Part shown: positions 52,611-61,137 of the stretch, piece by piece
Position numbering within the stretch: the stretch's first letter is position 1
Layout: each line of letters starts with the position of its first letter
Origin: CAZQHK01 sp964593455
Lineage (GTDB): Bacteria > Muiribacteriota > CAYSPT01
Reading direction: 5' to 3'
Length of the DNA: 64,000 nucleotides
NCBI GenBank assembly: GCA_964593455.1
Contig: CAZQHK010000001.1
Span: 62,001-126,000 of the forward strand
Notes under the pieces: model-generated
Seen by the model: the letters and a program-made list of their open reading frames with translations, nothing else
Database searches by the model: none
Told to the model about the DNA's origin: nothing
Made by a program: the position numbers and the translations under genes

Positions 52611-54143
52611 ATGGTAAAGAGGAGTAAAAAGGCGCGGCAGATGATAGATAAGTCTAAACCTGACGGTGAACTGCTGGATATGAACCGGGCCATGGAGCTT
52701 TTGAAAACCAGCCGGTCGACTTTCTACCGGTGGCTGCGGTCGGGAAAGATCAAAGGGATGAAGGTCGGGCGGCAGTGGCGGTTCTATAAAGAAGAAATCG
52801 ACCGATTTTTAAAAGGTGAAGCGCCCAAGATCGATCTCACGGCGGACATTACACCGCTCGTTGAAGCGGTCAAGCGGCATCTGATCACTATCGGATGGAA
52901 TGAAGAAAAACAGGCGAAGCCTGTTTCGGAAGATCAGCGGGTCAATTACACCGTCAAACTGATGATGTTGCTTGGCTATATGCTCAACGCCAGCGATATC
53001 CACCTGGAGCCGCACATGAAAGAGACGCTGGAAAAACCAACCGGTATACTCCGGTACCGGATCGACGGCGTCCTTCACACCTACGCCGAGTTCGACACCC
53101 GGCTCCTGCCTCCCATCATCGAGCGTTGGAAAACCATGTCCGCTCTCGATCCCCATGTCAAAGACCGGCCGCAGGACGGACGTATCCTGGCCCAGATAGA
53201 TGGGAAACGGGTGGATGTCAGGGTGTGCGTGATGATGTCATCTATCGGTGAAGCTCTGGTGGCCCGCTTCCTGAGGGCGGACACCATCGACGAGAGGTTC
53301 AAAGTCGATGCCCTGGGATTTTCCACGGAGACAGCCGATCGACTAAAGAAGCACGCGCGGTCCCCCTGGGGGCTGATCATTGTCACCGGTCCCACGGGGA
53401 GCGGCAAAACCACAACCATATACACCGCTTTGAATGAAGTGGCTGGCCCCGGTTTGAAGACCATGACTGCCGAAGATCCGGTAGAGTTCGTTCTCCCGTG
53501 GGTCAACCATCTCCAGGCCAATATTCGCCAGGGAATAACCTTGCCGGGGTTGGCCAGAACCATCATGCGCTCCGATCCGGATATTGTCATGATTGGAGAA
53601 ATACGAGATTACGAGACCCTGGACATCATCTTCAAGATTGCGCTTACCGGGCATCTCGTGCTGACTTCACTTCACACTATCGATACTCCGGCGGCCCTGC
53701 GGAGGATGCTGGAGATGGGAGGATCGCCCTATGTGTTGGGAGAAGCGGTGCGCCTAGTAGTGGCGCAGCACCTGGTCCGCAAGCTGTGTCCCTACTGCAG
53801 CCAGCCAGCCGATATCCCGAAGGATCTGAGGCAAAACCTCAAACGCCGGGCCGAGCTCAACGGATTAAAGGGCAAAACACCGAAATGGACCTTCAGGAAA
53901 ACGGTGGGTTGTCCCCGGTGTAACAACATCGGTTTTCATGGACGCTTCCCCATTGCCGAGTCTCTGGAGATGACTCCCGAGATCTTCTCTGCTCTCAGGC
54001 GGAACGCGCCCATAGACGAAATCCGGTGTATCGCCGTGGGGCAGGGAATGACCACCATGCTGGCAGACGGAATCCGGGCGGCCGGCAACGGTCTGACCAC
54101 CCTGAGCGAGATCATGCGGATATTCGGCAACGGCTGGAAATGA
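52611..54143 (+). CDS. GspE/PilB-type ATPase with an N-terminal excisionase-like HTH
   Basis: 510 residues. About 22-67 form a MerR/excisionase-type helix-turn-helix (DMNRAMELLKTSRSTFYRWL, then IKGMKVGRQWRFYKEEIDRFL). The rest is a type II secretion/type IV pilus ATPase: ASDIHLEPH at 127, Walker A GPTGSGKT at 260-267, the Asp box, DIVMIGEIRD at 324-333, the His box LTSLHTIDTP near 352, and a C393-C396/C434-C437 zinc site. The usual GspE N-terminal domain is replaced by the HTH. GGGGGGTG lies 6 bases before the ATG. No pilus genes are adjacent. It may couple DNA binding to ATPase assembly or regulate a pilus system elsewhere. Confidence 0.85.
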   Translation: MVKRSKKARQMIDKSKPDGELLDMNRAMELLKTSRSTFYRWLRSGKIKGMKVGRQWRFYKEEIDRFLKGEAPKIDLTADITPLVEAVKRHLITIGWNEEKQAKPVSEDQRVNYTVKLMMLLGYMLNASDIHLEPHMKETLEKPTGILRYRIDGVLHTYAEFDTRLLPPIIERWKTMSALDPHVKDRPQDGRILAQIDGKRVDVRVCVMMSSIGEALVARFLRADTIDERFKVDALGFSTETADRLKKHARSPWGLIIVTGPTGSGKTTTIYTALNEVAGPGLKTMTAEDPVEFVLPWVNHLQANIRQGITLPGLARTIMRSDPDIVMIGEIRDYETLDIIFKIALTGHLVLTSLHTIDTPAALRRMLEMGGSPYVLGEAVRLVVAQHLVRKLCPYCSQPADIPKDLRQNLKRRAELNGLKGKTPKWTFRKTVGCPRCNNIGFHGRFPIAESLEMTPEIFSALRRNAPIDEIRCIAVGQGMTTMLADGIRAAGNGLTTLSEIMRIFGNGWK

Positions 54144-54281
54144 TCTCCTGGAAGAGGTATTCGGATTATTGACTGGTGCCGCCGGTGTGGATGGAGAGAG
54201 TTGAAGTGTTCTGAGCACGTTTGAGGGGATGTTGTTAAAAGGAGGTATGATAACTCCCGTCCCCCTGGACAAAACAAAAGA

Positions 54282-54342
54282 GCCAATGAGCGGACTTGAA
54301 CCGCTGACCTGCGCATCACGAAACTACTTCCTGTAGTTGCGC
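54282..54342 (-). tRNA. 3' fragment of tRNA-Thr(CGT), with an insert in the anticodon arm
   Basis: On the minus strand the acceptor 3' side (54282-54288), a perfect T-arm (54289-54305, loop TTCAAGT), variable loop (54306-54310), anticodon-stem 3' side (54311-54315) and loop TTCGTGA with anticodon CGT (54316-54322) are present. The 5' side of the anticodon stem (GCGCA, 54338-54342) is found only after a 15-base hairpin insert. No acceptor 5' side or D-arm follows, and CCA is not encoded. It is probably not a working tRNA; a left-over integration site is the likely origin. Confidence 0.65.
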
Positions 54343-54388
54343 CAGCTTGGCGACACTTTGTGTCGTCCAGTTTTGCTTCCTGCAAAAC
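54323..54388. repeat. Array of four small hairpins
   Basis: ACTAC-TTCCT-GTAGT (54323-54337), GCCA-GCT-TGGC (54341-54351), CGACAC-TTT-GTGTCG (54351-54365) and GTTTTGC-TTCCT-GCAAAAC (54370-54388) follow one another almost without gaps. The first and last share the loop TTCCT. The array adjoins the tRNA-Thr fragment. It could be a recombination site with inverted core-binding repeats. The gap 54144-54494 holds nothing else except a promoter. Confidence 0.6.
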
Positions 54389-54436
54389 AGTCAAGCAAGA
54401 AAGTATAGAAAGTAAGGATCGAGATTCAATTACAAG

Positions 54437-54465
54437 TTGACACTTTTGTGAATATTGCCTACAAT
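54437..54465 (+). promoter_or_regulatory. Sigma-70 promoter of the YiiX-like gene
   Basis: TTGACA (54437-54442), a 17-base spacer and TACAAT (54460-54465). Start of transcription is expected near 54472, before AGGGAG and the ATG at 54495. Confidence 0.75.
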
Positions 54466-54494
54466 AGTATAGTTCAGGGAGATGATTTATTATT

Positions 54495-56231
54495 ATGAAG
54501 ATTATGAAATTGCTCACTGGTAGTATCCTATTGCTTTTATGCGCTGTCATGATTCCTACCGGCCCTCTTTACGCTGCTGAGCGGGCGGATGAAAACGCCT
54601 ATCTCGACCGGTATTTTGAAGAGAACCGGGCGTCGGACGCGCAGACGCGCAACCCGCTGTTTGACCTGGCCGGATCTGACCCGGCGCAGTTCGCCACCAT
54701 CGTGGCCGAGGACCTGGAGCTTGTCAAGTTTGAGGCGGCTCGCGCCGACAGCCTGATCAACTATCTGGAGAACCTGGATAATCTCTTCCGCCGGGCGGCG
54801 GACGAGACGACGTATATCACCGTGACCGAACGACAGCGCCTCCAGAAAGAGTGGGTGAGCTTTTTCCGCAGCCTGGACCGTCTCCACCAGCAGGCAGAAC
54901 GGTACGAGCGGGACTTCCTGGACATGATCGCCAACCACAAAGACGCGTATTTCGAGGGATATATGCTGGGGACGGTGGCCCACGCCGCCACGTTCATCTA
55001 CGGGGCCCGGTTTCTCCATCTGACCGGCGGCAGCGCCAAGCTCGAGGCTTTGCTCAACTCGGCCTGCCCGGAGGAGAACCTGCCTGAGGGCAGCTTCGAT
55101 CTTCTTAAAAAGCGGCTGGTGGGCCGGTTTTCCATGGCTAGGATCATGTATTTCCAGAAGCATCTGCGCGATTTTATGGATGCCTTTTACCTGCAGACCC
55201 GGCCCAATATGATCGACAAAGACCAGTGGATGGTTCGCTTCTGGGAAGGGCATACGGAGATCGTAATGGCGGCCATCAAGGAGGTCCGCAAGAACCAGAG
55301 CTGGTTCAAAACGGTCATCTCCTCACCGGTGTTCGGGGTCCTTTTCAAGCTCTACTATCCCGTATTGACTACGGTGTCAAATTTTCTGGGCGACACCAAG
55401 GTACGCCGCACGGACTATTACCTGATTTCCGATGAGCAGATCGCGGACATCGTCGCGAACCTGGAGCCGGGTGACATCTTCTTCGAGCGTCGTAACTGGT
55501 ACCTGAGCAATATCTTCATTCCCGGGTTCTGGCCGCACGCCGGAATCTACGTCGGGACCTTCGAGCAGGCGAGCGAGTACTTTGATCGGGACGATGTACA
55601 GTCGTATTTCCGCCTGCTGGGCTACGAGGGATTCGGCGATTACGTGGAGCAGTCATTTCCCGATGCAGCCGCTTCCTGGAAAGCGCCCAACCATTACGAC
55701 CACCAGCCCAACCGGATCATCGAGTCCATCCGGGACGGGGTCGTCTTCAGCTCCGCCACCGAAGCGTACGCAGCTGATTTCATAGGCGCCGTCAGGCCCC
55801 GATTGCCCCGTCTTGATAAAGCCAAGGCGGTAATCCACGCGCTGACCTTCTGGGGGAGCGAGTACGACTATGATTTCAACTTCCGTAATGACGACTCGGT
55901 GTTCTGCACCGAGTTCGTGGCCAAGGCGTATGCCGAGGACTCCGAGAAACTCGGAGTGATGTTTCCCCTGGAAAAAATCCCTTTCGGCAAGAAAGTTGTT
56001 CAGGCTAACGGGATGGCCCGGACCTATTCCGAGCAGGCTGACACTCCGGAGGCCCAGCTCGATTTCGTCTATTTCATGAAAGGCCTTGAAGACGAGGACC
56101 GGGCGGTGGTTAGCACTGATGCCGAACTTCGCCTGAGTCCCGATTGGAAAGGGCTGCTGGAGGCCGGACCCGAACGCCGCCGCCGGCGTCTTCAGACCGG
56201 AGACGAACTTGTTCCGGTCACCGGGAGATAA
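54495..56231 (+). CDS. Secreted protein with a YiiX-like permuted NlpC/P60 hydrolase domain
   Basis: 578 residues with a signal peptide (MKLLTGSILLLLCAVM, cut near YAA-E). About 25-300 are helical and acidic without a known domain. About 318-500 match the circularly permuted NlpC/P60 (YiiX/YebB, poxvirus G6R-like) papain fold: LEPGDIFFERRN, then FWPHAGIYVG with the catalytic histidine, and SVFCTEFVAKAY with the catalytic cysteine. Peptidase, amidase or lipid acyl-ester activity are all possible in this family. A clean promoter precedes it; AGGGAG is about 13 bases from the ATG. The next ORF begins 2 bases after its stop. Its base composition is more GC-rich than the gap before it. Confidence 0.8.
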   Translation: MKIMKLLTGSILLLLCAVMIPTGPLYAAERADENAYLDRYFEENRASDAQTRNPLFDLAGSDPAQFATIVAEDLELVKFEAARADSLINYLENLDNLFRRAADETTYITVTERQRLQKEWVSFFRSLDRLHQQAERYERDFLDMIANHKDAYFEGYMLGTVAHAATFIYGARFLHLTGGSAKLEALLNSACPEENLPEGSFDLLKKRLVGRFSMARIMYFQKHLRDFMDAFYLQTRPNMIDKDQWMVRFWEGHTEIVMAAIKEVRKNQSWFKTVISSPVFGVLFKLYYPVLTTVSNFLGDTKVRRTDYYLISDEQIADIVANLEPGDIFFERRNWYLSNIFIPGFWPHAGIYVGTFEQASEYFDRDDVQSYFRLLGYEGFGDYVEQSFPDAAASWKAPNHYDHQPNRIIESIRDGVVFSSATEAYAADFIGAVRPRLPRLDKAKAVIHALTFWGSEYDYDFNFRNDDSVFCTEFVAKAYAEDSEKLGVMFPLEKIPFGKKVVQANGMARTYSEQADTPEAQLDFVYFMKGLEDEDRAVVSTDAELRLSPDWKGLLEAGPERRRRRLQTGDELVPVTGR

Positions 56232-56233
56232 CG

Positions 56234-57646
56234 ATGGGTAAGGGCAAAGCCAACAGTAAGGCGTCGGTAATCAAATCGATCCTGATCGTACTGGCTATCG
56301 CCGCCCTGGCCGTGGGCGGCAGGGCGCTCCTGAACAAGGCGCTGACTCCCGGCATCGACGAGCAGATCGCCAGTCACGCCCGGGAAGCCAATGTCGACCT
56401 GCCGATCATGGTGAACAGCGACACCCGCCTGGACAAAATCATGACCGGCGAATCGAAATCGTTCAGTTACCGGTACACCCTGGTCAACGCAATTGCTCCT
56501 TTATTGCAGAATAGCGGATATCTGCAGCCGACGACTCCTCTTCCAGGAGTGGAATCCACACTGCCTCAGCATACTCCAAAATTCGTGTTACCTGCACACG
56601 TTACACAACCACTACGTTCTCTTGAAAAATCGCTTATCGAAGAAGCAATGTTCTTTGAGCGGTTCACTGCTGTGGTCAACGCAAGCGGATTTCTCTACAG
56701 GGAAATTGACCTGCAGCGTTTTCATTTGAGTATAAAATGCGGGGATATCACCATTCTTGGCGGCGATTCAGGCATTGGAAAAACTTCCCTGCCACTTTTG
56801 TATGCGCGGGCACTCGCAGGCGGAGAAGCAGGCAGAGAAGGAATGGACTGCTTGATGGTGAGTGTGAATCCATCATGGATGGATGTTCGAGACATTCTAG
56901 GCCACATGAATACTTTGGATGGATACTTCTACCCGGCAGAATCCGGTCTGTTCCAGTATTTGATCTGTGCTCAGGAGGATTTCAGATCACACCACGAACG
57001 ATCACCGATCTACATCGTCTGTCTGGACGAGATGAATCTATCTCAGGTAGAGCACTACTTCAGTGATTTCATCCAGATACTAGAGAGGCCATTGGAGGGT
57101 CGTACGTTGAGGTGCTTCACGAAGGAAGTAGCCGGGGCACTATGCCCCTTCAGAGCATATTCCAGTTTAAATCTCCCAGCGTCTTTGCGCTTCGTGGGGA
57201 CGGTGAACTTCGACGAAACTACACGCCAGTTAAGCAATCGCCTATTAGACCGATCAAATATGATTATCATTCAAGCTGGCAACCTCCCATCCGTGAGTTT
57301 GGAGCATCAAGGGCAAGCAATCGCTACAGTGCCAGGCCCCCAAGTTGAACTGCAAGACCTGCTGCAGTGGCGAACCGAGAAGCCTTTGTCTCCTGATCTC
57401 GCGGAGATCCTTGATCAACTACGCCCACACCTCAAAAAGGTAGGGTGCCCGCTTTCCCCACGAGTATACAGAGCGATCTGCACCTTTGCCGCCCGGTCGG
57501 CATTGAGAAACATCGGTCCGTACATGCGATCTCCAATCGATGTTGTAGATTACGGTCAGTACCGTTTTCGACACATTGTAACCGAGGCAGTCCACTGGGC
57601 CAACAGATCATGCGATAGGTTCGAATCCTGGTGTGCCTTTACGTAA
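56234..57646 (+). CDS. Chimeric ORF: N-terminal membrane-protein stub joined to a partial McrB-like AAA+ ATPase
   Basis: 470 residues. Residues 1-85, GC-rich in DNA like the preceding gene, have a membrane helix (SILIVLAIAALAVGG) and a region ending SFSYRYTLVN typical of a small conserved membrane protein. Near 56490 both composition and character change: the rest is AT-richer and resembles an McrB-type ATPase. GDSGIGKTSL is the Walker A, IVCLDEMNLSQVEHYFSDF contains Walker B, and FVGTVNFDETTRQLSNRLLDR holds sensor and arginine-finger features. The DNA-recognition N-terminus and McrC partner are absent. This looks like a broken and inserted restriction-type gene, fused by chance in frame. GGGAG lies 7 bases before the ATG. 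Confidence 0.6.
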   Translation: MGKGKANSKASVIKSILIVLAIAALAVGGRALLNKALTPGIDEQIASHAREANVDLPIMVNSDTRLDKIMTGESKSFSYRYTLVNAIAPLLQNSGYLQPTTPLPGVESTLPQHTPKFVLPAHVTQPLRSLEKSLIEEAMFFERFTAVVNASGFLYREIDLQRFHLSIKCGDITILGGDSGIGKTSLPLLYARALAGGEAGREGMDCLMVSVNPSWMDVRDILGHMNTLDGYFYPAESGLFQYLICAQEDFRSHHERSPIYIVCLDEMNLSQVEHYFSDFIQILERPLEGRTLRCFTKEVAGALCPFRAYSSLNLPASLRFVGTVNFDETTRQLSNRLLDRSNMIIIQAGNLPSVSLEHQGQAIATVPGPQVELQDLLQWRTEKPLSPDLAEILDQLRPHLKKVGCPLSPRVYRAICTFAARSALRNIGPYMRSPIDVVDYGQYRFRHIVTEAVHWANRSCDRFESWCAFT

Positions 57647-57691
57647 GCCGTCCGTTTGACATGTCTTGCCGTTCTGATACATACTGGAAAA

Positions 57692-59275
57692 ATGCCAACT
57701 ACAGAGCTACCATATCAACCTGAAGAACGGGGCCTCGTCAAGTTCCTTTCGGTGTCGTTTGTTTCGCTGATCCTGTGCGGAGCCACGGCTCTCGTCGGGC
57801 TCATCAAACCAGATCTTATCTGCGGCGCTTCCCAGGCCCTGACGTCGTTTTTTCTGGAGAGCCTGGACTGGTTTTTTCTGTTCTCATGCGCCCTTTTTCT
57901 GGGTATCAACCTGTACCTGGCACTAAGCCGGTACGGGCACATCAAGCTGGGGCATCCCGACGAAGAGCCTGAGTTCTCCACCGTATCCTGGATCTCCATG
58001 CTTTTTGCCGCCGGAATGGGCGCCGGCTTACTGTTCTGGGGAGTAGCTGAGCCCCTGTCACACTTCATGGCACCTCCCTTCGGCTTGGAGGGAATGACTC
58101 CGGAGGCGGCCCGGCAAGCCATGGTGCTGGCCAACTTCCACTGGGGCTTCCACGCCTGGGGGATCTACTGCATTGGCGCCCTGTGCCTGGCCTATTTCGG
58201 TTTCCGCAAAGGCTATCCGCTGTTGGCCAGCACGCCAATCAAGGTAGCTTTTACCGGCAAATTCGGCGACTACCTGGGCGGCGTAGCGGACGTGGTAGCC
58301 ATCCTGTCGGTGGTCTTCGGCGTGGCCGGTTCCCTGGGATTGGGGGTCATGCAGATCAGCTCCGGCCTGAACATGGTCTTCGACACCCCGGACCAGACCA
58401 TCGGCATGTGGTTGATGATACTGGCCTGTCTGACCATCGCCTACATGATCTCCGCCAGCACCAGCCTTGACAAAGGCATCAAAATCCTCAGCAATCTCAA
58501 CATGATCATTGCCGTAGTCCTGCTGCTGTTCATTCTGTTCGTGGGTCCTACCGGCTTCATACTGAGCACCTTTATCACCAGTGTAGGCGATTATCTGTTC
58601 CAGCTCGTGCCGCTTTCTTTCCGCCTGAATCCGTACAGCGGCGAGACCGCCTGGACCTGTAGCTGGACGCTGACCTACCTGATCTGGTGGATCGCCTGGG
58701 CCCCCTTCGTGGGGATCTTCGTAGCCCGGATAAGCCGGGGACGGACCATCCGCCAGTTCGTGACCGCGGTGATCCTGGTGCCTTCGGCCTTCACCGCTCT
58801 GTGGTTTGCCACCCTGGGAGGTACCGGCCTACACATCGAGCTGTTCGGAGGAGGAGGTTTGGGCACCCTGGTGCTGGAGGACGTATCAAAAGCGCTGTTC
58901 GGCATGTTCCAGTTCTTCCCGTTGACCAATCTTCTGTGTGTTATCGCCATCGTGCTCCAATTTGTATTCTTGGTGACCAGCGCCGACAGCGCCTCATTCG
59001 TACTGGGCATGATGACCACCAAGGGGTCTCTCAATCCTTCTGCACCGCGCAAGCTGTTCTGGGGGATAATCATCGCCCTGCTGACCGCAACAACCATCTT
59101 TGCCGGCGGTGGCGTGAAATTGATGAAGGCCATCGCCATCAGCGGCGCTATACCGTTTATTGTTATCATGATCATCCACATAGCCTGCCTGCTGTTTGTC
59201 ATCGGTAACGAAAAGATACCGGCTGCACATGCGGCCCGGACCCGGGCCACGGGAGAAAAGGGGGAGGAATCATGA
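57692..59275 (+). CDS. BCCT-family betaine/choline/carnitine transporter
   Basis: 527 residues with twelve membrane helices. GMGAGLLFWGVAEPLSHF near residue 100 is the BCCT signature, and the aromatic WWIAWAPFVGIFVARISRGRTIRQF near 340 matches the helix-8 block of BetP-type carriers with their Trp box. Uptake of a quaternary ammonium compound by sodium or proton symport, or antiport, is expected. The ATG at 57692 gives a start that fits the family; the ORF begins earlier in the remains of the previous gene. The end overlaps the next gene by 4 bases (ATGA), so they are coupled. That gene encodes a tethered binding protein, unusual for BCCT carriers. Confidence 0.92.
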   Translation: MPTTELPYQPEERGLVKFLSVSFVSLILCGATALVGLIKPDLICGASQALTSFFLESLDWFFLFSCALFLGINLYLALSRYGHIKLGHPDEEPEFSTVSWISMLFAAGMGAGLLFWGVAEPLSHFMAPPFGLEGMTPEAARQAMVLANFHWGFHAWGIYCIGALCLAYFGFRKGYPLLASTPIKVAFTGKFGDYLGGVADVVAILSVVFGVAGSLGLGVMQISSGLNMVFDTPDQTIGMWLMILACLTIAYMISASTSLDKGIKILSNLNMIIAVVLLLFILFVGPTGFILSTFITSVGDYLFQLVPLSFRLNPYSGETAWTCSWTLTYLIWWIAWAPFVGIFVARISRGRTIRQFVTAVILVPSAFTALWFATLGGTGLHIELFGGGGLGTLVLEDVSKALFGMFQFFPLTNLLCVIAIVLQFVFLVTSADSASFVLGMMTTKGSLNPSAPRKLFWGIIIALLTATTIFAGGGVKLMKAIAISGAIPFIVIMIIHIACLLFVIGNEKIPAAHAARTRATGEKGEES

Positions 59276-61137
59276 AGAAGCTGATAGTAGTGTCTCTTCT
59301 GTTCGGCCTCGTTTTCCTTGCATCCTGCAGCCCGGAACGGAGGCTGCAGATCGGCTCGAAATTTATCACCGAAAACATGATCCTGGCGGAGATCATGGCC
59401 GCCATGGCGGAGCAAGCCGGAATCCCGGTGGAACGCCGGGTACCATACGGAAACACTTTCGACTGCCAGGAAGGGATCAAGGCGGGTGACATCGACCTGT
59501 ACCCGGAGTACACCGGGACCGGTTTGGTCATGATGGGAGTGCCGGCCATCCAGGACGAAGACAAAGCCATGCGAGAGGTAAAGCGTCTCTTCGAGCCATT
59601 CAATCTCCGCTGGCATGACCGGCTGGGCATCAACAACAGTTATGTCCTGGTCATGCTGTCCAACCGAGCGGCCAGGCACGGCATCGTAAACATCAGCCAA
59701 CTGGCTGATGAAAAGAAGCCGGAACGGTTCGGAATGGGAGAGGAGTTTCTCTCCCGGGCGGTGGACGGTCTGAACGCCATGATCCGCCGCTACGGGCTCA
59801 AGGCCGATCAAGATAATCTGGTCACTGATGACAAGAAAAAGCTTTATCACGCTCTGCTGAAAGAGCAGGTCGACGTGGTGGTGGGATACAGTACCGACGG
59901 CTATATCGAGGAGTTCGGTTTGACCGTGCTGAAAGACGACCGGGAATTCTTCCCTCCGTATGAAGCCGCTCCCCTGGTCCGAGAGGAAGCCGTCAAAGCC
60001 TATCCGGCCCTGATGCCCATTCTGAAGATGTTGTCGGGAGTCCTGGACAATAAGACCATGCGTCTGCTCAACAAGCGGGTGGAGATGGACGGGCTAGATC
60101 CCCGGCTGGTGGCGGAAGAGTTCCTGATGGAAAAGAAACTTCTGGACACCATTCCAGAGGAGAAGATCCGTAAAAAGATGCTGGTAGCCATGCCTCCCTC
60201 GTCACCCAGCCGGCGCTTCTCCCTAATCAAGGGTGTGGCCCTGGAAGCGGTGCGTTCGGCCAATCCGGGAAGGCACGTGGAGCTCAGGGAGTTTCCCGAT
60301 CCCGTGGCCGCGGTGCTTAAGGGAAAAGCCTTTATTGCCGTGTTGGGAGCCGAGTCGTTTTTCCGGATTCATCCCGATAAGCTGCCCAAGCTCGATCCTC
60401 GAATAGAGGCCTTGGCGGTAGTGGGGCACCGGATGATTCACCTGATTGGAAAAAAAGACGGGCCGAATCCGGCCGGCGCTCTTATGGAGATACAACGGCT
60501 CGGTGTGGGCCTCGAAGGAAGCAGCTCCCACCAGGTGGCCGGTATTCTGCTGGATGCCTATGGTCTGACAGGGGAAATTGCATTGAAGTTCGGGCTCTTC
60601 GAGGAGCAGATCCGGGCCATGGAGGAGGATGAGCTGGATGCCATCCTGAAAATGGCTGTTCTCGAGGACAACCAGATCTCTCTTTCATTCCGAGAACGCA
60701 ATCTTGCCCTGAAACCAATTACCGGGTGGAACCAGGAAGACCGGCAGTTCCGGTACCCCTTCTTCCGCCTCTCCACCATTTCCGCCGGCACGTATCCCGA
60801 GGTCGATGGTCCAGTGGAAACACTGAGTGCTCAGGTGGTTCTGGCCGGTCCCTGCAGCCAGAAGGGCCATCTCGGTGATGGTGGTCCAGGAAGTGCCATC
60901 CAACTCGCGCGTAAATACCTGCCCACGGCTATGAAAAGGAAGCTGGTCAAAGCTATCGGCACCGGTGAAAGCATCGACCCCACCTTGCCCGGAGAGAACG
61001 TGGGAAGGATCAGTCGGCGCCAGAAACATCTGCCGATCAATCCATCACCGGGAACCTCCATTCTCAGTGCCCTCCTGCTGTTCGGCCTGGGCTTCCTCAT
61101 CTACCGGCTGCTGAAACAAGACAAGGAAGAGACATAA
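59272..61137 (+). CDS. Lipid-anchored dual substrate-binding protein: OpuAC/ProX-like plus TAXI-like domain, with C-terminal membrane helix
   Basis: 621 residues. A lipobox ends at C19 (FLASC). About 25-300 match the quaternary-amine-binding OpuAC/OsmF family: IGSKFITENMILAEIMA, DIDLYPEYTGTG, and VDVVVGYSTDGYIEEFGL. About 305-560 look like a second binding protein of the TAXI-TRAP type: AVLKGKAFIAVLGAESFF, VGLEGSSSHQVA, and FRLSTISAGTYPEVDGPVETL, a TAXI signature. A helix near 593-612 (ILSALLLFGLGFLIY) would anchor the C-terminus. No ABC ATPase or permease and no TRAP membrane subunits are present. It overlaps the BCCT gene and may feed it. The two domains could bind different compounds. Confidence 0.8.
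   Translation: MKKLIVVSLLFGLVFLASCSPERRLQIGSKFITENMILAEIMAAMAEQAGIPVERRVPYGNTFDCQEGIKAGDIDLYPEYTGTGLVMMGVPAIQDEDKAMREVKRLFEPFNLRWHDRLGINNSYVLVMLSNRAARHGIVNISQLADEKKPERFGMGEEFLSRAVDGLNAMIRRYGLKADQDNLVTDDKKKLYHALLKEQVDVVVGYSTDGYIEEFGLTVLKDDREFFPPYEAAPLVREEAVKAYPALMPILKMLSGVLDNKTMRLLNKRVEMDGLDPRLVAEEFLMEKKLLDTIPEEKIRKKMLVAMPPSSPSRRFSLIKGVALEAVRSANPGRHVELREFPDPVAAVLKGKAFIAVLGAESFFRIHPDKLPKLDPRIEALAVVGHRMIHLIGKKDGPNPAGALMEIQRLGVGLEGSSSHQVAGILLDAYGLTGEIALKFGLFEEQIRAMEEDELDAILKMAVLEDNQISLSFRERNLALKPITGWNQEDRQFRYPFFRLSTISAGTYPEVDGPVETLSAQVVLAGPCSQKGHLGDGGPGSAIQLARKYLPTAMKRKLVKAIGTGESIDPTLPGENVGRISRRQKHLPINPSPGTSILSALLLFGLGFLIYRLLKQDKEET

Noticed and set aside
58675..59850. 391-codon minus-strand ORF opposite the BCCT gene
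   Set aside because: It is a shadow of BCCT and binding-protein codons; it has no motif and no ribosome-binding site.
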